DNA from: Sphingomonas koreensis
GTDB lineage: Bacteria; Pseudomonadota; Alphaproteobacteria; Sphingomonadales; Sphingomonadaceae
Assembly: GCA_006438735.1 (NCBI GenBank)
Contig: RCZF01000001.1
Span: 682,001-746,000 of the forward strand
DNA length: 64,000 nucleotides
Direction of reading: 5' to 3'
In this document: positions 16,869-25,400 of the stretch, piece by piece
How positions within the stretch are numbered: the stretch's first letter is position 1
How the letters are laid out: every line of letters begins with the position of its first letter
Made by a program: the position numbers and the translations under genes
Notes under the pieces: generated by a model
Seen by the model: the letters and a program-made list of their open reading frames with translations, nothing else
What the model was told of the DNA's origin: nothing
Databases searched by the model: none

Positions 16869-17981
16869 TCACCGGCTTTCGGTATCCGCGGCGCCGCGAT
16901 AGACGCGCTGGTGGAAAAACCAGCGATACGGCGCCACTTCCAGGCTGCGGTGAACCACGTGCGTCAGCGCGAGCGTGATCACCGTGGCGACGGCGAAAAA
17001 CAGTGCCATCGACAGCGCCCAATCGTCGCCGAACAGCCCGAACCGGACGAACAGCGCGCGTACGCCGAAATAGGTATAGGGGTGAAACAGATAGAGCGAG
17101 TAGCTCACCGTCCCCAGATAAGCGATTGCGCGGCCCAAGAACAACCGGGTGGTGACGCTGTCGGCCTGAACCGCGAGATAGAAATAGCCAATCGTAGCCG
17201 CCATCAGCGCCCAGGCACGGGGGTTCGCCATGTCGGCCTGCGAGAAGCCGAACCGATTGGTTCCGGCGAGATAGATGCAGGCCAGCGCGAACACGACCTC
17301 TAGCGGCCGCGCGACAATCGCCGGCGGACGGATGCCGGCATCATAGACGCCGCGAACGATCGCACCGGCCAGAAAGAACGAGGCGATCGGATAGCGCAGG
17401 AGGAACGCGGCCGACACCATCGTGGCCAGGATCGTGCCGATGTCGCTGCGTCGGCGTATCGCGGTGTCGTAGCTGAAAGCGGCGAGGGCGTAGAACATCA
17501 CCTCGTAGGTGAGGCTCCAGGCATTGGGCGTGAGCTGCTCGGTATGCGTGAACAGATTGAGGAACAGCAAGCCGGCGATGACTCCCTTGGTCGACGCGAG
17601 ATCGGGATAAGCATGGGTCACGGCGTTGAGCACGACGAACAACACGGTGAAGGCGAAGAACAGCGGGTAGAGCCGGAAGAACCGCCGGAGCGCGAATTGC
17701 CCGACCGAATAGCGCATCACGCTGGGCAGGATCACGAAGCCGCTGATCACGAAGAACAGCTCGACGCCCCACGCGCCGAAGCTCCACGGCCCCCAGACCA
17801 GCGCGACATAGAAGGCGTTGCCGTCATAGATATGCTCTGCGGTCCCGCCCAGCAGGTGCGCCCAGAACACCATCAGCGAGGCGATGCCGCGTAACCCATG
17901 CGCTGCCGGATTGAACCCGCGCCGCGTCGCGGGACGGGCTCGCGGTGCGCTGGCAACATCGAAGGCGGTGTTGGTCGCCAC
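16869..17981 (-). CDS. Acyltransferase family 3 membrane protein
   Basis: This is a 370-residue polytopic protein of the acyltransferase-3 family, with HGLRGIASLMVFWAHL at the first membrane segment and VELFFVISGFVILP at the second, then about eight more hydrophobic segments. Unlike the protein at 13789-15822 it has no SGNH domain. It would move an acyl group across the inner membrane onto a saccharide. The best start is a GTG at 17981, two bases after the stop of the lipoyl-acyltransferase gene, so it is the last gene of the operon that begins at the glycosyltransferase near 25319. The acyl donor is unknown. Confidence 0.88.
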   Translation of the reverse strand: MATNTAFDVASAPRARPATRRGFNPAAHGLRGIASLMVFWAHLLGGTAEHIYDGNAFYVALVWGPWSFGAWGVELFFVISGFVILPSVMRYSVGQFALRRFFRLYPLFFAFTVLFVVLNAVTHAYPDLASTKGVIAGLLFLNLFTHTEQLTPNAWSLTYEVMFYALAAFSYDTAIRRRSDIGTILATMVSAAFLLRYPIASFFLAGAIVRGVYDAGIRPPAIVARPLEVVFALACIYLAGTNRFGFSQADMANPRAWALMAATIGYFYLAVQADSVTTRLFLGRAIAYLGTVSYSLYLFHPYTYFGVRALFVRFGLFGDDWALSMALFFAVATVITLALTHVVHRSLEVAPYRWFFHQRVYRGAADTESR

Positions 17982-17983
17982 CG

Positions 17984-19183
17984 TCAGTCCGGGTCGCCGC
18001 GCGGCTGGCGGCGGCTGGCGGTAGCGAGGCTCAACACCGTGCCGTCGGGTACGTCCTGGGTCACCGCGACGGTGTTGTGGATCAGGCAGTCGCTGCCGAT
18101 CGCCGCGCCGTAAAGCAACGTCGCGCACATGCCGAGCGTCGAGCCTCGGCCGACCCGGCAATGCCCCGCGACCACGGCATTGGGCGCGAGATGGACGTGA
18201 TCGCCGATCACGCTGTCGTGCGCCACGACGGCATTCTGGTTGATGATGCAATCGTCGCCGATCGTCACGCCGGGCCCGACATTGGCACCTGGAAACAGAT
18301 AGCTCGCCGCGCCGAGCGTGCTGTGTTCGCCCAGATGCGCCGATGCGGCGACGATCGGCGGCAAGTGATAGCCGTGCGTCACCAGCCGGTCGAACACCCG
18401 CTGTCGCGTCGCGTTGGACGTCGCACCGCCAACGCCGACGAAAGCCGCGCGGAGCCCGCGTCCGTAAAGTTCTTCGAGCATCGTCTCGTCACCGAGGATG
18501 CGAACGTCGCCGCTGACGATGCTGCCCGCGGGAATCGCGGCATCGAGCGCGCCGACGATGGTGAAGCCGCTGTGGCGCAGCGCGTCCATCACCGCGCGCG
18601 CGTGGCCCGAACCGCCGACGATCACCGCATCGCCGCCGCCATACCGTTTGAGCAAGGCCGGCGCCTCGGCGCGTCGCGCAGGCGGCAACGCCGGCGCCGT
18701 CTGGGCCGCATGGCGCTCCACATCCTCGACCCGGATGCGGCCGCCGCGCGGCGAAATCTCCTCGATCGCCACGCCGAGCTGTTCGGCAAGCAGCCGCGCC
18801 TTGGCCGAGACATGAACCGTGTCGTCACCGCCTTGCTCATCCTCGGCCGTCGTTTCGTCCGCCCAACGGAAATCGATTTCATCGGCCTGGACCGGCTCGG
18901 CGAACATCACCTCGCAGACCGGCGTGCCGACCCCGACCATCTCGTCCACGGTGACGAGTAGCCGCTCGACCGTGCCGGCGCACGGCGCAAGCACATCGTT
19001 GGCGGCTTTGGTCGTCTCGACTGTGAGGAGCAGCGTGTCACGCGCGAAAGCATCGCCCGGCGCGATCCCGATCCCGGCGATGCGAGCCTCATCCTCGTTG
19101 GCGTTGAGCCGCGGCATGGTGAGGATCGCCTTGCGCGGATAGGCGCTTGCCGTTTCGCTCGCGCCGCTGGTCCGGTCTAGCAT
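17984..19183 (-). CDS. Fusion protein: lipoyl domain + PSBD + NeuD/PglD-like sugar acyltransferase
   Basis: This is a 399-residue three-domain protein. Residues 17-95 form a lipoyl domain with the modifiable K59 in TVETTKAANDV (compare the E-T-D-K-A consensus of E2 proteins; it is not the A-M-K-M of biotin carriers). Residues 123-160 match a peripheral subunit-binding domain (SAKARLLAEQLGV, RGGRIRVEDV). After a linker, residues 186-385 are a NeuD/PglD-like acyltransferase: a nucleotide-sugar-binding start (VIVGGSGHARAVMDAL) and a left-handed beta helix with candidate catalytic H322 in VAHDSVIG. The usual C-terminal G-x-P-A-K/R motif near the CoA site is missing. No E2 catalytic core is present. 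It follows E1-beta by 15 bases. I infer acyl transfer from lipoyl-lysine to an amino sugar. Confidence 0.85.
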   Translation of the reverse strand: MLDRTSGASETASAYPRKAILTMPRLNANEDEARIAGIGIAPGDAFARDTLLLTVETTKAANDVLAPCAGTVERLLVTVDEMVGVGTPVCEVMFAEPVQADEIDFRWADETTAEDEQGGDDTVHVSAKARLLAEQLGVAIEEISPRGGRIRVEDVERHAAQTAPALPPARRAEAPALLKRYGGGDAVIVGGSGHARAVMDALRHSGFTIVGALDAAIPAGSIVSGDVRILGDETMLEELYGRGLRAAFVGVGGATSNATRQRVFDRLVTHGYHLPPIVAASAHLGEHSTLGAASYLFPGANVGPGVTIGDDCIINQNAVVAHDSVIGDHVHLAPNAVVAGHCRVGRGSTLGMCATLLYGAAIGSDCLIHNTVAVTQDVPDGTVLSLATASRRQPRGDPD

Positions 19184-19198
19184 CGCCACCCCTTTCGA

Positions 19199-20125
19199 TT
19201 ACAGAACCAGATCGAGCGCCGCGGCGACCACCGCCGGCGGCGCGGGTAGCAGGGCGGTTTCCCAGGCCTTGTTGCTCGGCAACGGATGGGGCGGCCCGCT
19301 GATCGCGGCGAAATGCAGCCCCGACAGGCCGATCAGCGCGCGCGCCACCTCGGCGCCGAAGCCCCAGCCGTCGGCGCCTTCCTCTACGACCAGCACCTGC
19401 CGGCAACTCCCGATCCGCGCGCGCAGGCCGGCGCGATCGAACGGCGACAGCGTCGTCACCTCGACGATATTGACGGTCAGCTCGTCCTCGTCCTCGAGCT
19501 GATCGGCCGCGGCGACGCAGACCTCGGTGCTGCCGCCGTAGGTGACGATCACCAGATCGGGATCGCGATGCGGGGCGAGGGCGCGATCGTCGAGCTGGCG
19601 GGCATAGCTCAGCTTGTTCTCGATGATCAGGTGCGGGGTGCGGGCGGCGAAGGCGGCGGCGTAAATGTCGGCGATGTTCGAATATTGGCTGACCGCGACT
19701 ACCGTGAGGCCCGGCACGCCGCAAAAGTGCTTTTCGAGCGACTGGCTATGGGTCGCGCCGTAACCGCGCTTGCCCCCCATCGGCGCGCGCACGACCACCG
19801 GCGCGGCGATCTGATCGTGATAGACCCAGGGCAGTTTCGACAGATGGTTGATCAGCTGATCGGTGCACAAGGTGAGGAAATCGCCGAACATGACCTCGAC
19901 GCAGACCGGCTTGCCCTTGATCGCCATGCCGGTCGCCACGCCGACCAAGCTTGCTTCCGAGATCGGCGTGGTCAGCACGCGGTCGGGGAACGCCGTCGAC
20001 AACCCCTTGGTCGCCTTGAACGCGCCGCCATAGGGATCAAGCAAATCCTCGCCCATGACGTAAGCGAGCGCATTGGCGGCCATGAAGGCATGCAGGCTGT
20101 GGTTGATCTGCTCGATTACGCGCAT
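19199..20125 (-). CDS. 2-Oxoacid dehydrogenase E1 beta subunit (TPP-dependent)
   Basis: This 308-residue protein follows the E1-beta plan: MGEDLLDPYGGAFKATKGL, TTPISEASLVGVATGMA, the DFLTLCTDQLIN interface and the active-site THSQSLEKHF segment with its conserved His. With E1-alpha it would decarboxylate a 2-oxoacid on thiamine diphosphate and acylate a lipoyl arm. It is slightly shorter than typical 325-345-residue homologues. Its ATG lies 10 bases inside the end of the E1-alpha gene. The only lipoyl protein nearby is the acyltransferase fusion encoded 15 bases downstream, and no E2 catalytic or E3 gene is found in the window. The 2-oxoacid used cannot be read from sequence. Confidence 0.92.
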   Translation of the reverse strand: MRVIEQINHSLHAFMAANALAYVMGEDLLDPYGGAFKATKGLSTAFPDRVLTTPISEASLVGVATGMAIKGKPVCVEVMFGDFLTLCTDQLINHLSKLPWVYHDQIAAPVVVRAPMGGKRGYGATHSQSLEKHFCGVPGLTVVAVSQYSNIADIYAAAFAARTPHLIIENKLSYARQLDDRALAPHRDPDLVIVTYGGSTEVCVAAADQLEDEDELTVNIVEVTTLSPFDRAGLRARIGSCRQVLVVEEGADGWGFGAEVARALIGLSGLHFAAISGPPHPLPSNKAWETALLPAPPAVVAAALDLVL

Positions 20126-21030
20126 GGCTCGGGATCCTGCATCGCGGCGTCGAAACACGCGTCGAGATAGGCCGCGACCTCGCTGTCGAGCAGCGCGGCT
20201 TCCTCGCCGACCTCGTCGCGCAGCAGATCGAGGCAATCGGTCTGGCGCAGCACCGCCAACTCCTCGTCGGAGCGCGTGTCGTCGCTCTTGCTGTGCGCGC
20301 GCAGCCGGCTGGTTTCGATGTGCAGCCAGAACGGCCGTCGCTGCTCCCGGACATAGGCCACCGCCTCGCGTGCGACGGGCTTCAGCTCGGCGAGAACGGT
20401 CGATCTGATCGACGCGGATTCGACACCGAACGGCCGCGCGCGATCGGCAATGCTACCGGCGACACCGATGGCGCGCGGTGTGGTCTGGGCGATGCCATTG
20501 TCCTCGACGACGAACAGCACAGGGCAATGCCACAACGAGGCGAGGTTGAGCCCTTCATAGACATAGCCTTCGCCCATCGTGCCGTCGCCGAGAAATACGA
20601 CCGTGATCGCGCCGGCATCGCGGTCGGCGAACGCGGTGCCGATAGCGAGCGGCACCAGGCCGCCCTGGATTCCGCTCGAGAAGAAATTGCGCCAGGCGAG
20701 GTGCTGGCTACCGCCGCGGCCGCCGCACACCCCGCTCGCGCGTCCCAATATCTCGGCGAACAGGCGTTGGGCCTCGCCGCAATAGGCCAGGAAGTGGCCG
20801 TGGCAGCGATGGTTCGACCAGACCGTGTCGATGTCCTTGTCGATCGCCGCCATCAGCGCGATCGCATTCGCCTCCTGGCCGATGCAGGTGTGGGTGGTGC
20901 CCGCAAGCTTGCCTTGCGTGAACAGATCGAGCAGCCGCGTCTCGAATTGACGGATCAGCGACATCAACATGTAATCCGATCCGCGATCATCCGCGGCTCG
21001 ATCGGCGATCAGATCGGCGAACTGCTTCAT
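20116..21030 (-). CDS. 2-Oxoacid dehydrogenase E1 alpha subunit (TPP-dependent)
   Basis: This 304-residue protein has the thiamine-diphosphate motif: GDG at 148-150 and N178, 27 residues between (FLGDGTMGEG to VVEDNGIAQTT). It also has the family signatures THTCIGQEANAIAL and NHRCHGHFLA. It closely follows the pyruvate/acetoin dehydrogenase E1-alpha pattern, lacks a transit or regulatory extension, and pairs with E1-beta downstream. Its ATG at 21030 overlaps the stop of the LuxR-type gene (ATGA) and has GAGG upstream, so it is translationally coupled to a regulator. Being placed inside an exopolysaccharide operon argues for a biosynthetic rather than catabolic role. Confidence 0.93.
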   Translation of the reverse strand: MKQFADLIADRAADDRGSDYMLMSLIRQFETRLLDLFTQGKLAGTTHTCIGQEANAIALMAAIDKDIDTVWSNHRCHGHFLAYCGEAQRLFAEILGRASGVCGGRGGSQHLAWRNFFSSGIQGGLVPLAIGTAFADRDAGAITVVFLGDGTMGEGYVYEGLNLASLWHCPVLFVVEDNGIAQTTPRAIGVAGSIADRARPFGVESASIRSTVLAELKPVAREAVAYVREQRRPFWLHIETSRLRAHSKSDDTRSDEELAVLRQTDCLDLLRDEVGEEAALLDSEVAAYLDACFDAAMQDPEPCA

Positions 21031-21785
21031 TCGCGGCCTCGTTTGTCGGGTTTTGCCGTGTCGTCATGCAGCTGCATCATCCGAGCGACGATCTGCGTGC
21101 GGTTCTCGGCGCCGAGCATCTCCATGATCGCGCGGATGTGCGCCTTGACCGTGGACTCGCTGATCAGCAGCCGCTCGGCGATCACCTTGTTCGGCAGGCC
21201 GATGACGAGCAGTTGCATCACTTGCCGCTGCCGCGCGGTGCTGTGCACGAGCAGCGGGTGGGCGGCAGCAATCCGGTCGAGCGCCAGGCCGTCGATACGG
21301 ATGCGCGCGCCGTCGCGGGGCCAAAGCCGGCGCGGCGCCACGACATGATCGTGATGCGCCAGCCGGATCGCCGCGGCCAGCATGTCGGCGGGCAGGCTGT
21401 CGGCCAGGATCGCATCGAGCGCGCCCCGCCGGTCGGGCGTCAACTCGAAGCCGCGGGCGCCATTGCCGAGCAGCAGGACCGTCGTTCCCCTCGGCCAGCG
21501 TTGCGTTGCCGCGGCCAGCTCGGCATCGAGCGTATCGCCGTCATCGTCATCGGCGAACAACAGCACGATCGGCGCGCCGATGCCCTCGGGCACGTCCGCG
21601 ACGCAATCGAACGACAGTATCGCGGGCAGAGCATCGGCGAGGCTGGCGACGATGCAGTTGCGGTTGAACGCCGAACGATCGATCACCACGACCGCCGGGA
21701 GGCCTTCCGACGGGGGAATGTCGCGGAGCTTGATCACCGCCGCTTCCGCGCTGCCGTTGAGGGCGCTCAGCCCTGCCACGACCAT
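21027..21785 (-). CDS. LuxR-family transcription factor with degenerate receiver
   Basis: This is a 252-residue protein. The C-terminal LuxR helix-turn-helix (about 178-240) is well conserved, with TARQRQVMQLLVIGLPNK and ISESTVKAHIRAIMEML. The N-terminal 165 residues fold like a receiver by pattern (VVVIDRSAFNRN near 32) but lack the full acidic pocket and the conserved lysine, so phosphorylation is doubtful. The ATG at 21785 overlaps the kinase gene by 19 bases. A GTG at 21737 with GGAAG upstream would avoid the overlap and is a real alternative. The stop overlaps the E1-alpha start by 4 bases. It has the same length and domain plan as the regulator at 5937-6695, so the two may be paralogues. 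Confidence 0.82.
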   Translation of the reverse strand: MVVAGLSALNGSAEAAVIKLRDIPPSEGLPAVVVIDRSAFNRNCIVASLADALPAILSFDCVADVPEGIGAPIVLLFADDDDGDTLDAELAAATQRWPRGTTVLLLGNGARGFELTPDRRGALDAILADSLPADMLAAAIRLAHHDHVVAPRRLWPRDGARIRIDGLALDRIAAAHPLLVHSTARQRQVMQLLVIGLPNKVIAERLLISESTVKAHIRAIMEMLGAENRTQIVARMMQLHDDTAKPDKRGRE

Positions 21786-24058
21786 TGCCGCCGCTTGATC
21801 AGCCCGCGCAGCCACCCGCCGATCCCGATCGGCCCGGGCACATCGCCGGTATAATAGGCCGTGCTGTCCATGTAGAACTGTACTGCATCGCCATAGCCGC
21901 GGCGGGCATGTTCGGCATAATCGACCTTGTCGAAGATCGCCGCGTCGATCTTGCCGCTCATCTGCTGCATCGTCGCGTTGACTTCGTCGATCGTCGTGCG
22001 GCCCCAGGCGATCACCATCAGCGTATGGTCGGCAATCTGCGACAGCGTGCGGGCGTCGCGCACCGCCAGTGCGGCGGGCCCGTTGATGATGATCAGGTCA
22101 TATTGCGCGCGCAGCCGGCTCATCAGCACCTCGATCCGCCGATGCGAAATCAGCGAAGCGGGATCCTTGACCGGCTCGCGCACGCTGATCAGCTGCGGCT
22201 TGAAGGTCTCGATCTCGCGATCGCTGGATGCCTGTCCGGGATCGGGCAACAGAAACTCGGCGGGCGGGCTGATCAGCAGCTCGACGAGATCGGGCCCGTC
22301 GCTCTGGCGCTGCAATTGCTGCATCAAACCGGGGCGCCGCAAGTCGAAATCCACGATGATCGCGCGCCGGCCGGCGGCGCTCCCTGCCGCGCATAGGCTG
22401 AGCGCGACGGTCGACTTGCCGTCGCCGGGCAGGGGGGAGGTGATCAATATCGTATGCGGTTGGTGACCCTTGCCGAGATCGGCCACTTCGGCATGCGCCG
22501 ATCGCGCCACTTCGGCGAACAGCGACTGCGGCTCGCGAAGCACCGGACTGTCCTCCAGCGCGGTCGTGCGCAAGCCGGGCACGATCGGGAACATGCCGAA
22601 GGTCGGCATTCCGAACCAGCGACGCACCTGATCGACGCTGCGCACCTTGTCGTCCATGATCTCGATCGCGAAGACCAGCAGCAGCGACAACAGCGTGGAG
22701 CCGATCAACGCGATCGCGATCGTCCGGCTCGGGGTCGGGGAGAAAGCATCGGTGGGCACCGTCGCGGGCGATACGAGCGTGGTATTCAGGCCGACCACAC
22801 CAAGCAGCGCGCGGACCTGCTCAGCCTGTGTCTGGGTCGACATATACGCGTCGCGCGCAACCTGCGCGGCGCGATCGAGCCGCGCCAGCTCGACCTTGTT
22901 GGCGTTGTTGCCGAACGCCTTGGAGATCATCGCGCCGAGCTCGCCATGCAGCGCGCCGGCGCGCGCCGAGGCGGCATCCGATTCGCCGCGCGCGAGCTCG
23001 GTTTGCTGTGCGGCATCGGCATCGGCTTGTGCGCGCGCCATTGCCTGGGCCTCCGCGCGCGCCGTTTTCATATCGGCGTCGAGCGCATCGATCTGCTGCT
23101 GCACGCGGATCATTTCGGGATGCCCGGGCCCATATAGTGCGGCCAGCCGTGCGCGTTCGCTGAGCGCCGTCGCATAATCGCGCTGCTGCTGCTGGAGCAG
23201 CGGCGAATCGGCACCGGCCACGCTGCGCATCTGCTGCGCGCGAGCGACGTCGCCGGCGCGCGCCGCCATCGCCGACCGCATGCCGATGGCCGACGCCGCC
23301 TCGACCGCGACGCGATTGATCTGCTGAAGATCCTCCGGCCCGCCGGCGCCTTCGAGCATCCCGGCCTGGGCGCGGAAATCGGCGACACGCTGCTCCGCAT
23401 CGGAAGCGCCCTTGGCCAGCCGTGCCGCCTGCGCATCCAGCCCCTGAAGCAGCTCGACGCGGGTTTCCTCACGGCGCTCGAGCCGCATTCGCTGCGCCGA
23501 ACCCGGAACCTCGTTGGCGATCTGCGCCGCGAGCTTGGGGTAAGGCGAGGTGACCTGAATGTCGATCAGGTCGGAATTCTGATTGCTGCCGATCGTCAGC
23601 GAATTGACCAGCCGGGTGGTCGCCTGCGCAAGATCCTGGTCGCGCACACGGTCTAGCGGCTTGGCGGCGGCGCCCATGAACTTGCTGCTGCTGGCCAGTC
23701 CCAGCGCCTTGACGACATTTTCGGCCACGGCGCGCGACCGATAGATCTTGGCGACGTTTTCGACGCGCTGGGCGTTGCGCGAGGCGGCGTCGGCCTGGTT
23801 GGCGCCGGCCTCGTCGGTCAGTTCCACCTGAACGGTGGCGCTGGTCCGATACATCGGGGTGGCGAGGATTTGGGTGATCACCGCGAACCCCACGATCGTC
23901 CCGACGATGCCGATGATCAGCCAGCGGTGGCGCATCACGATGCGCTGGATGTGCCGCGCCTGGAGGTTGTACATCGCGGGATCGCCCGTGCGCTGTTCTT
24001 GCGCGCCGGCGCTGCCGTAGAAATCGTCGGTGCGATAGGTCGTCGCCAAGCTTGTCAC
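21767..24058 (-). CDS. Wzc-like chain-length regulator and tyrosine autokinase
   Basis: This 763-residue inner-membrane protein joins a Wzz domain (membrane segments near 45-65 and 448-470, with a long periplasmic coiled-coil region about 190-400) to a cytoplasmic BY-kinase. The kinase shows Walker A GDGKST at 545-550, Walker A' IIVDFDLRRPG around 568-575 and a C-terminal tyrosine cluster (Y714, Y722, Y729, Y735, Y736). The Walker B aspartate is replaced: the motif reads LIIINGPA with N659. It should control polymer length with the Wza and Wzy proteins encoded near 31-33 kb. The start is taken as a GTG at 24058 with CAGG upstream; the next in-frame ATG (23974) lacks a good ribosome site. Confidence 0.9.
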   Translation of the reverse strand: MTSLATTYRTDDFYGSAGAQEQRTGDPAMYNLQARHIQRIVMRHRWLIIGIVGTIVGFAVITQILATPMYRTSATVQVELTDEAGANQADAASRNAQRVENVAKIYRSRAVAENVVKALGLASSSKFMGAAAKPLDRVRDQDLAQATTRLVNSLTIGSNQNSDLIDIQVTSPYPKLAAQIANEVPGSAQRMRLERREETRVELLQGLDAQAARLAKGASDAEQRVADFRAQAGMLEGAGGPEDLQQINRVAVEAASAIGMRSAMAARAGDVARAQQMRSVAGADSPLLQQQQRDYATALSERARLAALYGPGHPEMIRVQQQIDALDADMKTARAEAQAMARAQADADAAQQTELARGESDAASARAGALHGELGAMISKAFGNNANKVELARLDRAAQVARDAYMSTQTQAEQVRALLGVVGLNTTLVSPATVPTDAFSPTPSRTIAIALIGSTLLSLLLVFAIEIMDDKVRSVDQVRRWFGMPTFGMFPIVPGLRTTALEDSPVLREPQSLFAEVARSAHAEVADLGKGHQPHTILITSPLPGDGKSTVALSLCAAGSAAGRRAIIVDFDLRRPGLMQQLQRQSDGPDLVELLISPPAEFLLPDPGQASSDREIETFKPQLISVREPVKDPASLISHRRIEVLMSRLRAQYDLIIINGPAALAVRDARTLSQIADHTLMVIAWGRTTIDEVNATMQQMSGKIDAAIFDKVDYAEHARRGYGDAVQFYMDSTAYYTGDVPGPIGIGGWLRGLIKRRQWSWQG

Positions 24059-24173
24059 GATACCTGCCGATTGTTGGAGATCGAGTACGGACCCATTCCG
24101 TGCCCGAGGTGATGGTGATCGACCGGCCGCACGAAGACAAAAGCTATTGGGAGCCGCAGGCAGTGCATCGTGA

Positions 24174-25319
24174 CTACTCCTTTTGTAGAGCGGCCCGCGG
24201 CGCCGACGTGGCGCGTGGGCCGTAGGCGCGACGCTGCATGAGATCGGCGTAGAGCCGCAAATGCGCGCCGGCGCAGGTCGCCAGGTCGTATTGCCGCCCG
24301 GTGTCGAGCGCGGCGGCGGAGAACCGGCGATGGATGCCTGGTTCCGTCAGCAGCTCGTGCAGCGCGAGCGCGAGCGCGTCGTCATCGTCGGAGCGGGCGA
24401 GCAGGCCGTTGTGCCGATGGAGGATAAGCTCGCGCGTCCCGGCCACGTCGGTCGCCACCACCGGCAGCGCCGATTGCAACGCCTCGAGCATGGCGATCGG
24501 CATGCCCTCATAATGCGACGAATTGACGAAGATGTCGGCACCCCGCATCAGCGCGGCGATATCTCCGCGGTTGCCGAGCAGCTCGACGACGTCGCCCAGT
24601 CGGCGTTCGGCGACGTGCTGGCGCAGCGCCGGCATCAACGCGCCATCGCCGGCGATCTGCAAGCGGAAGCGATATCGCGCGCCGCAGCGGTGGCGCAGAT
24701 GGTTGGCCGCCTCGATCAGCATCGAATAGTTCTTCTGCGCGCTGAGCGCGCCGACCGCGAGGATGGTTATGGGATCGCCGATCGCATCGCGCGGTCCGGG
24801 CGCGAGAAACCCCGCGCCGGCGGCGTTGACGATCCGGGTGATCGGCCGCCGCGTGCGGGTGCGCAGCAGCCGTGCGCAATCGTGGCTGATCGCGACATAG
24901 CCGTCGGCGACGCGATCGAACAACGCGAACAGCGCAGGCGGAAAGCTCAGGCGGCTGTTGTGATGCGTCAACACCACCGGGCACGGCGCGCGCGCGAGCC
25001 ACAGCAGCGGCAACGCGCGGGCGGTATGGGCGTGGATCACGTCGGGTTGGATCCGGCGGACCAGGCGGCGCAGCGCCAGCGCCCCGGCGACGGGACGGCG
25101 CCGCGCATCGTCACCGAGCTCCAGCGCCTCGCCGCCCTCAGCCGAGATTCTCTCGCACATTGCCGCTTCGGTCGCGGGATCGTTGCCGACGCTGGCGGCG
25201 GCGCTCAAGGCGACCACCGTCGAGCGATGTCCGGCTGCGGCGAACGCACCCGACAGATTGGCAACCAGCACCTCGGCGCCACCGTTCGTGAAGGTCGTGA
25301 AGATCGACAGTATTCGCAT
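24174..25319 (-). CDS. Glycosyltransferase family 4
   Basis: This 381-residue GT-B enzyme has an N-terminal NGGAEVLVANL acceptor loop, an HAHTARALPL segment, and the EX7E motif at E271 and E279 (EGMPIAMLE). It is cytoplasmic and uses a nucleotide-sugar donor. The ATG at 25319 is preferred over a TTG four codons earlier. It is the first gene of the long minus-strand operon running through the kinase, LuxR, E1 and acyltransferase genes, with a 115-base gap before the kinase gene. It diverges from the glycosyltransferase at 25453 across a 133-base gap that carries a regulatory motif. The sugar and linkage are unknown. Confidence 0.88.
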   Translation of the reverse strand: MRILSIFTTFTNGGAEVLVANLSGAFAAAGHRSTVVALSAAASVGNDPATEAAMCERISAEGGEALELGDDARRRPVAGALALRRLVRRIQPDVIHAHTARALPLLWLARAPCPVVLTHHNSRLSFPPALFALFDRVADGYVAISHDCARLLRTRTRRPITRIVNAAGAGFLAPGPRDAIGDPITILAVGALSAQKNYSMLIEAANHLRHRCGARYRFRLQIAGDGALMPALRQHVAERRLGDVVELLGNRGDIAALMRGADIFVNSSHYEGMPIAMLEALQSALPVVATDVAGTRELILHRHNGLLARSDDDDALALALHELLTEPGIHRRFSAAALDTGRQYDLATCAGAHLRLYADLMQRRAYGPRATSAPRAALQKE

Positions 25320-25400
25320 CGCGTCTCGCAAGTCCTCGCGCCGCAGGGTCGCCGCACCATCCCGATCGCAGGCGCCACACTCAACGGCGCATCTGGACTA

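Noticed and set aside
17984..19183. Reading the N-terminal domain of the fusion as a biotin carrier
   Set aside because: The modified lysine lies in ETTKAAND, not in the A-M-K-M context of biotinyl domains, and a PSBD follows, which is specific to E2-type proteins.
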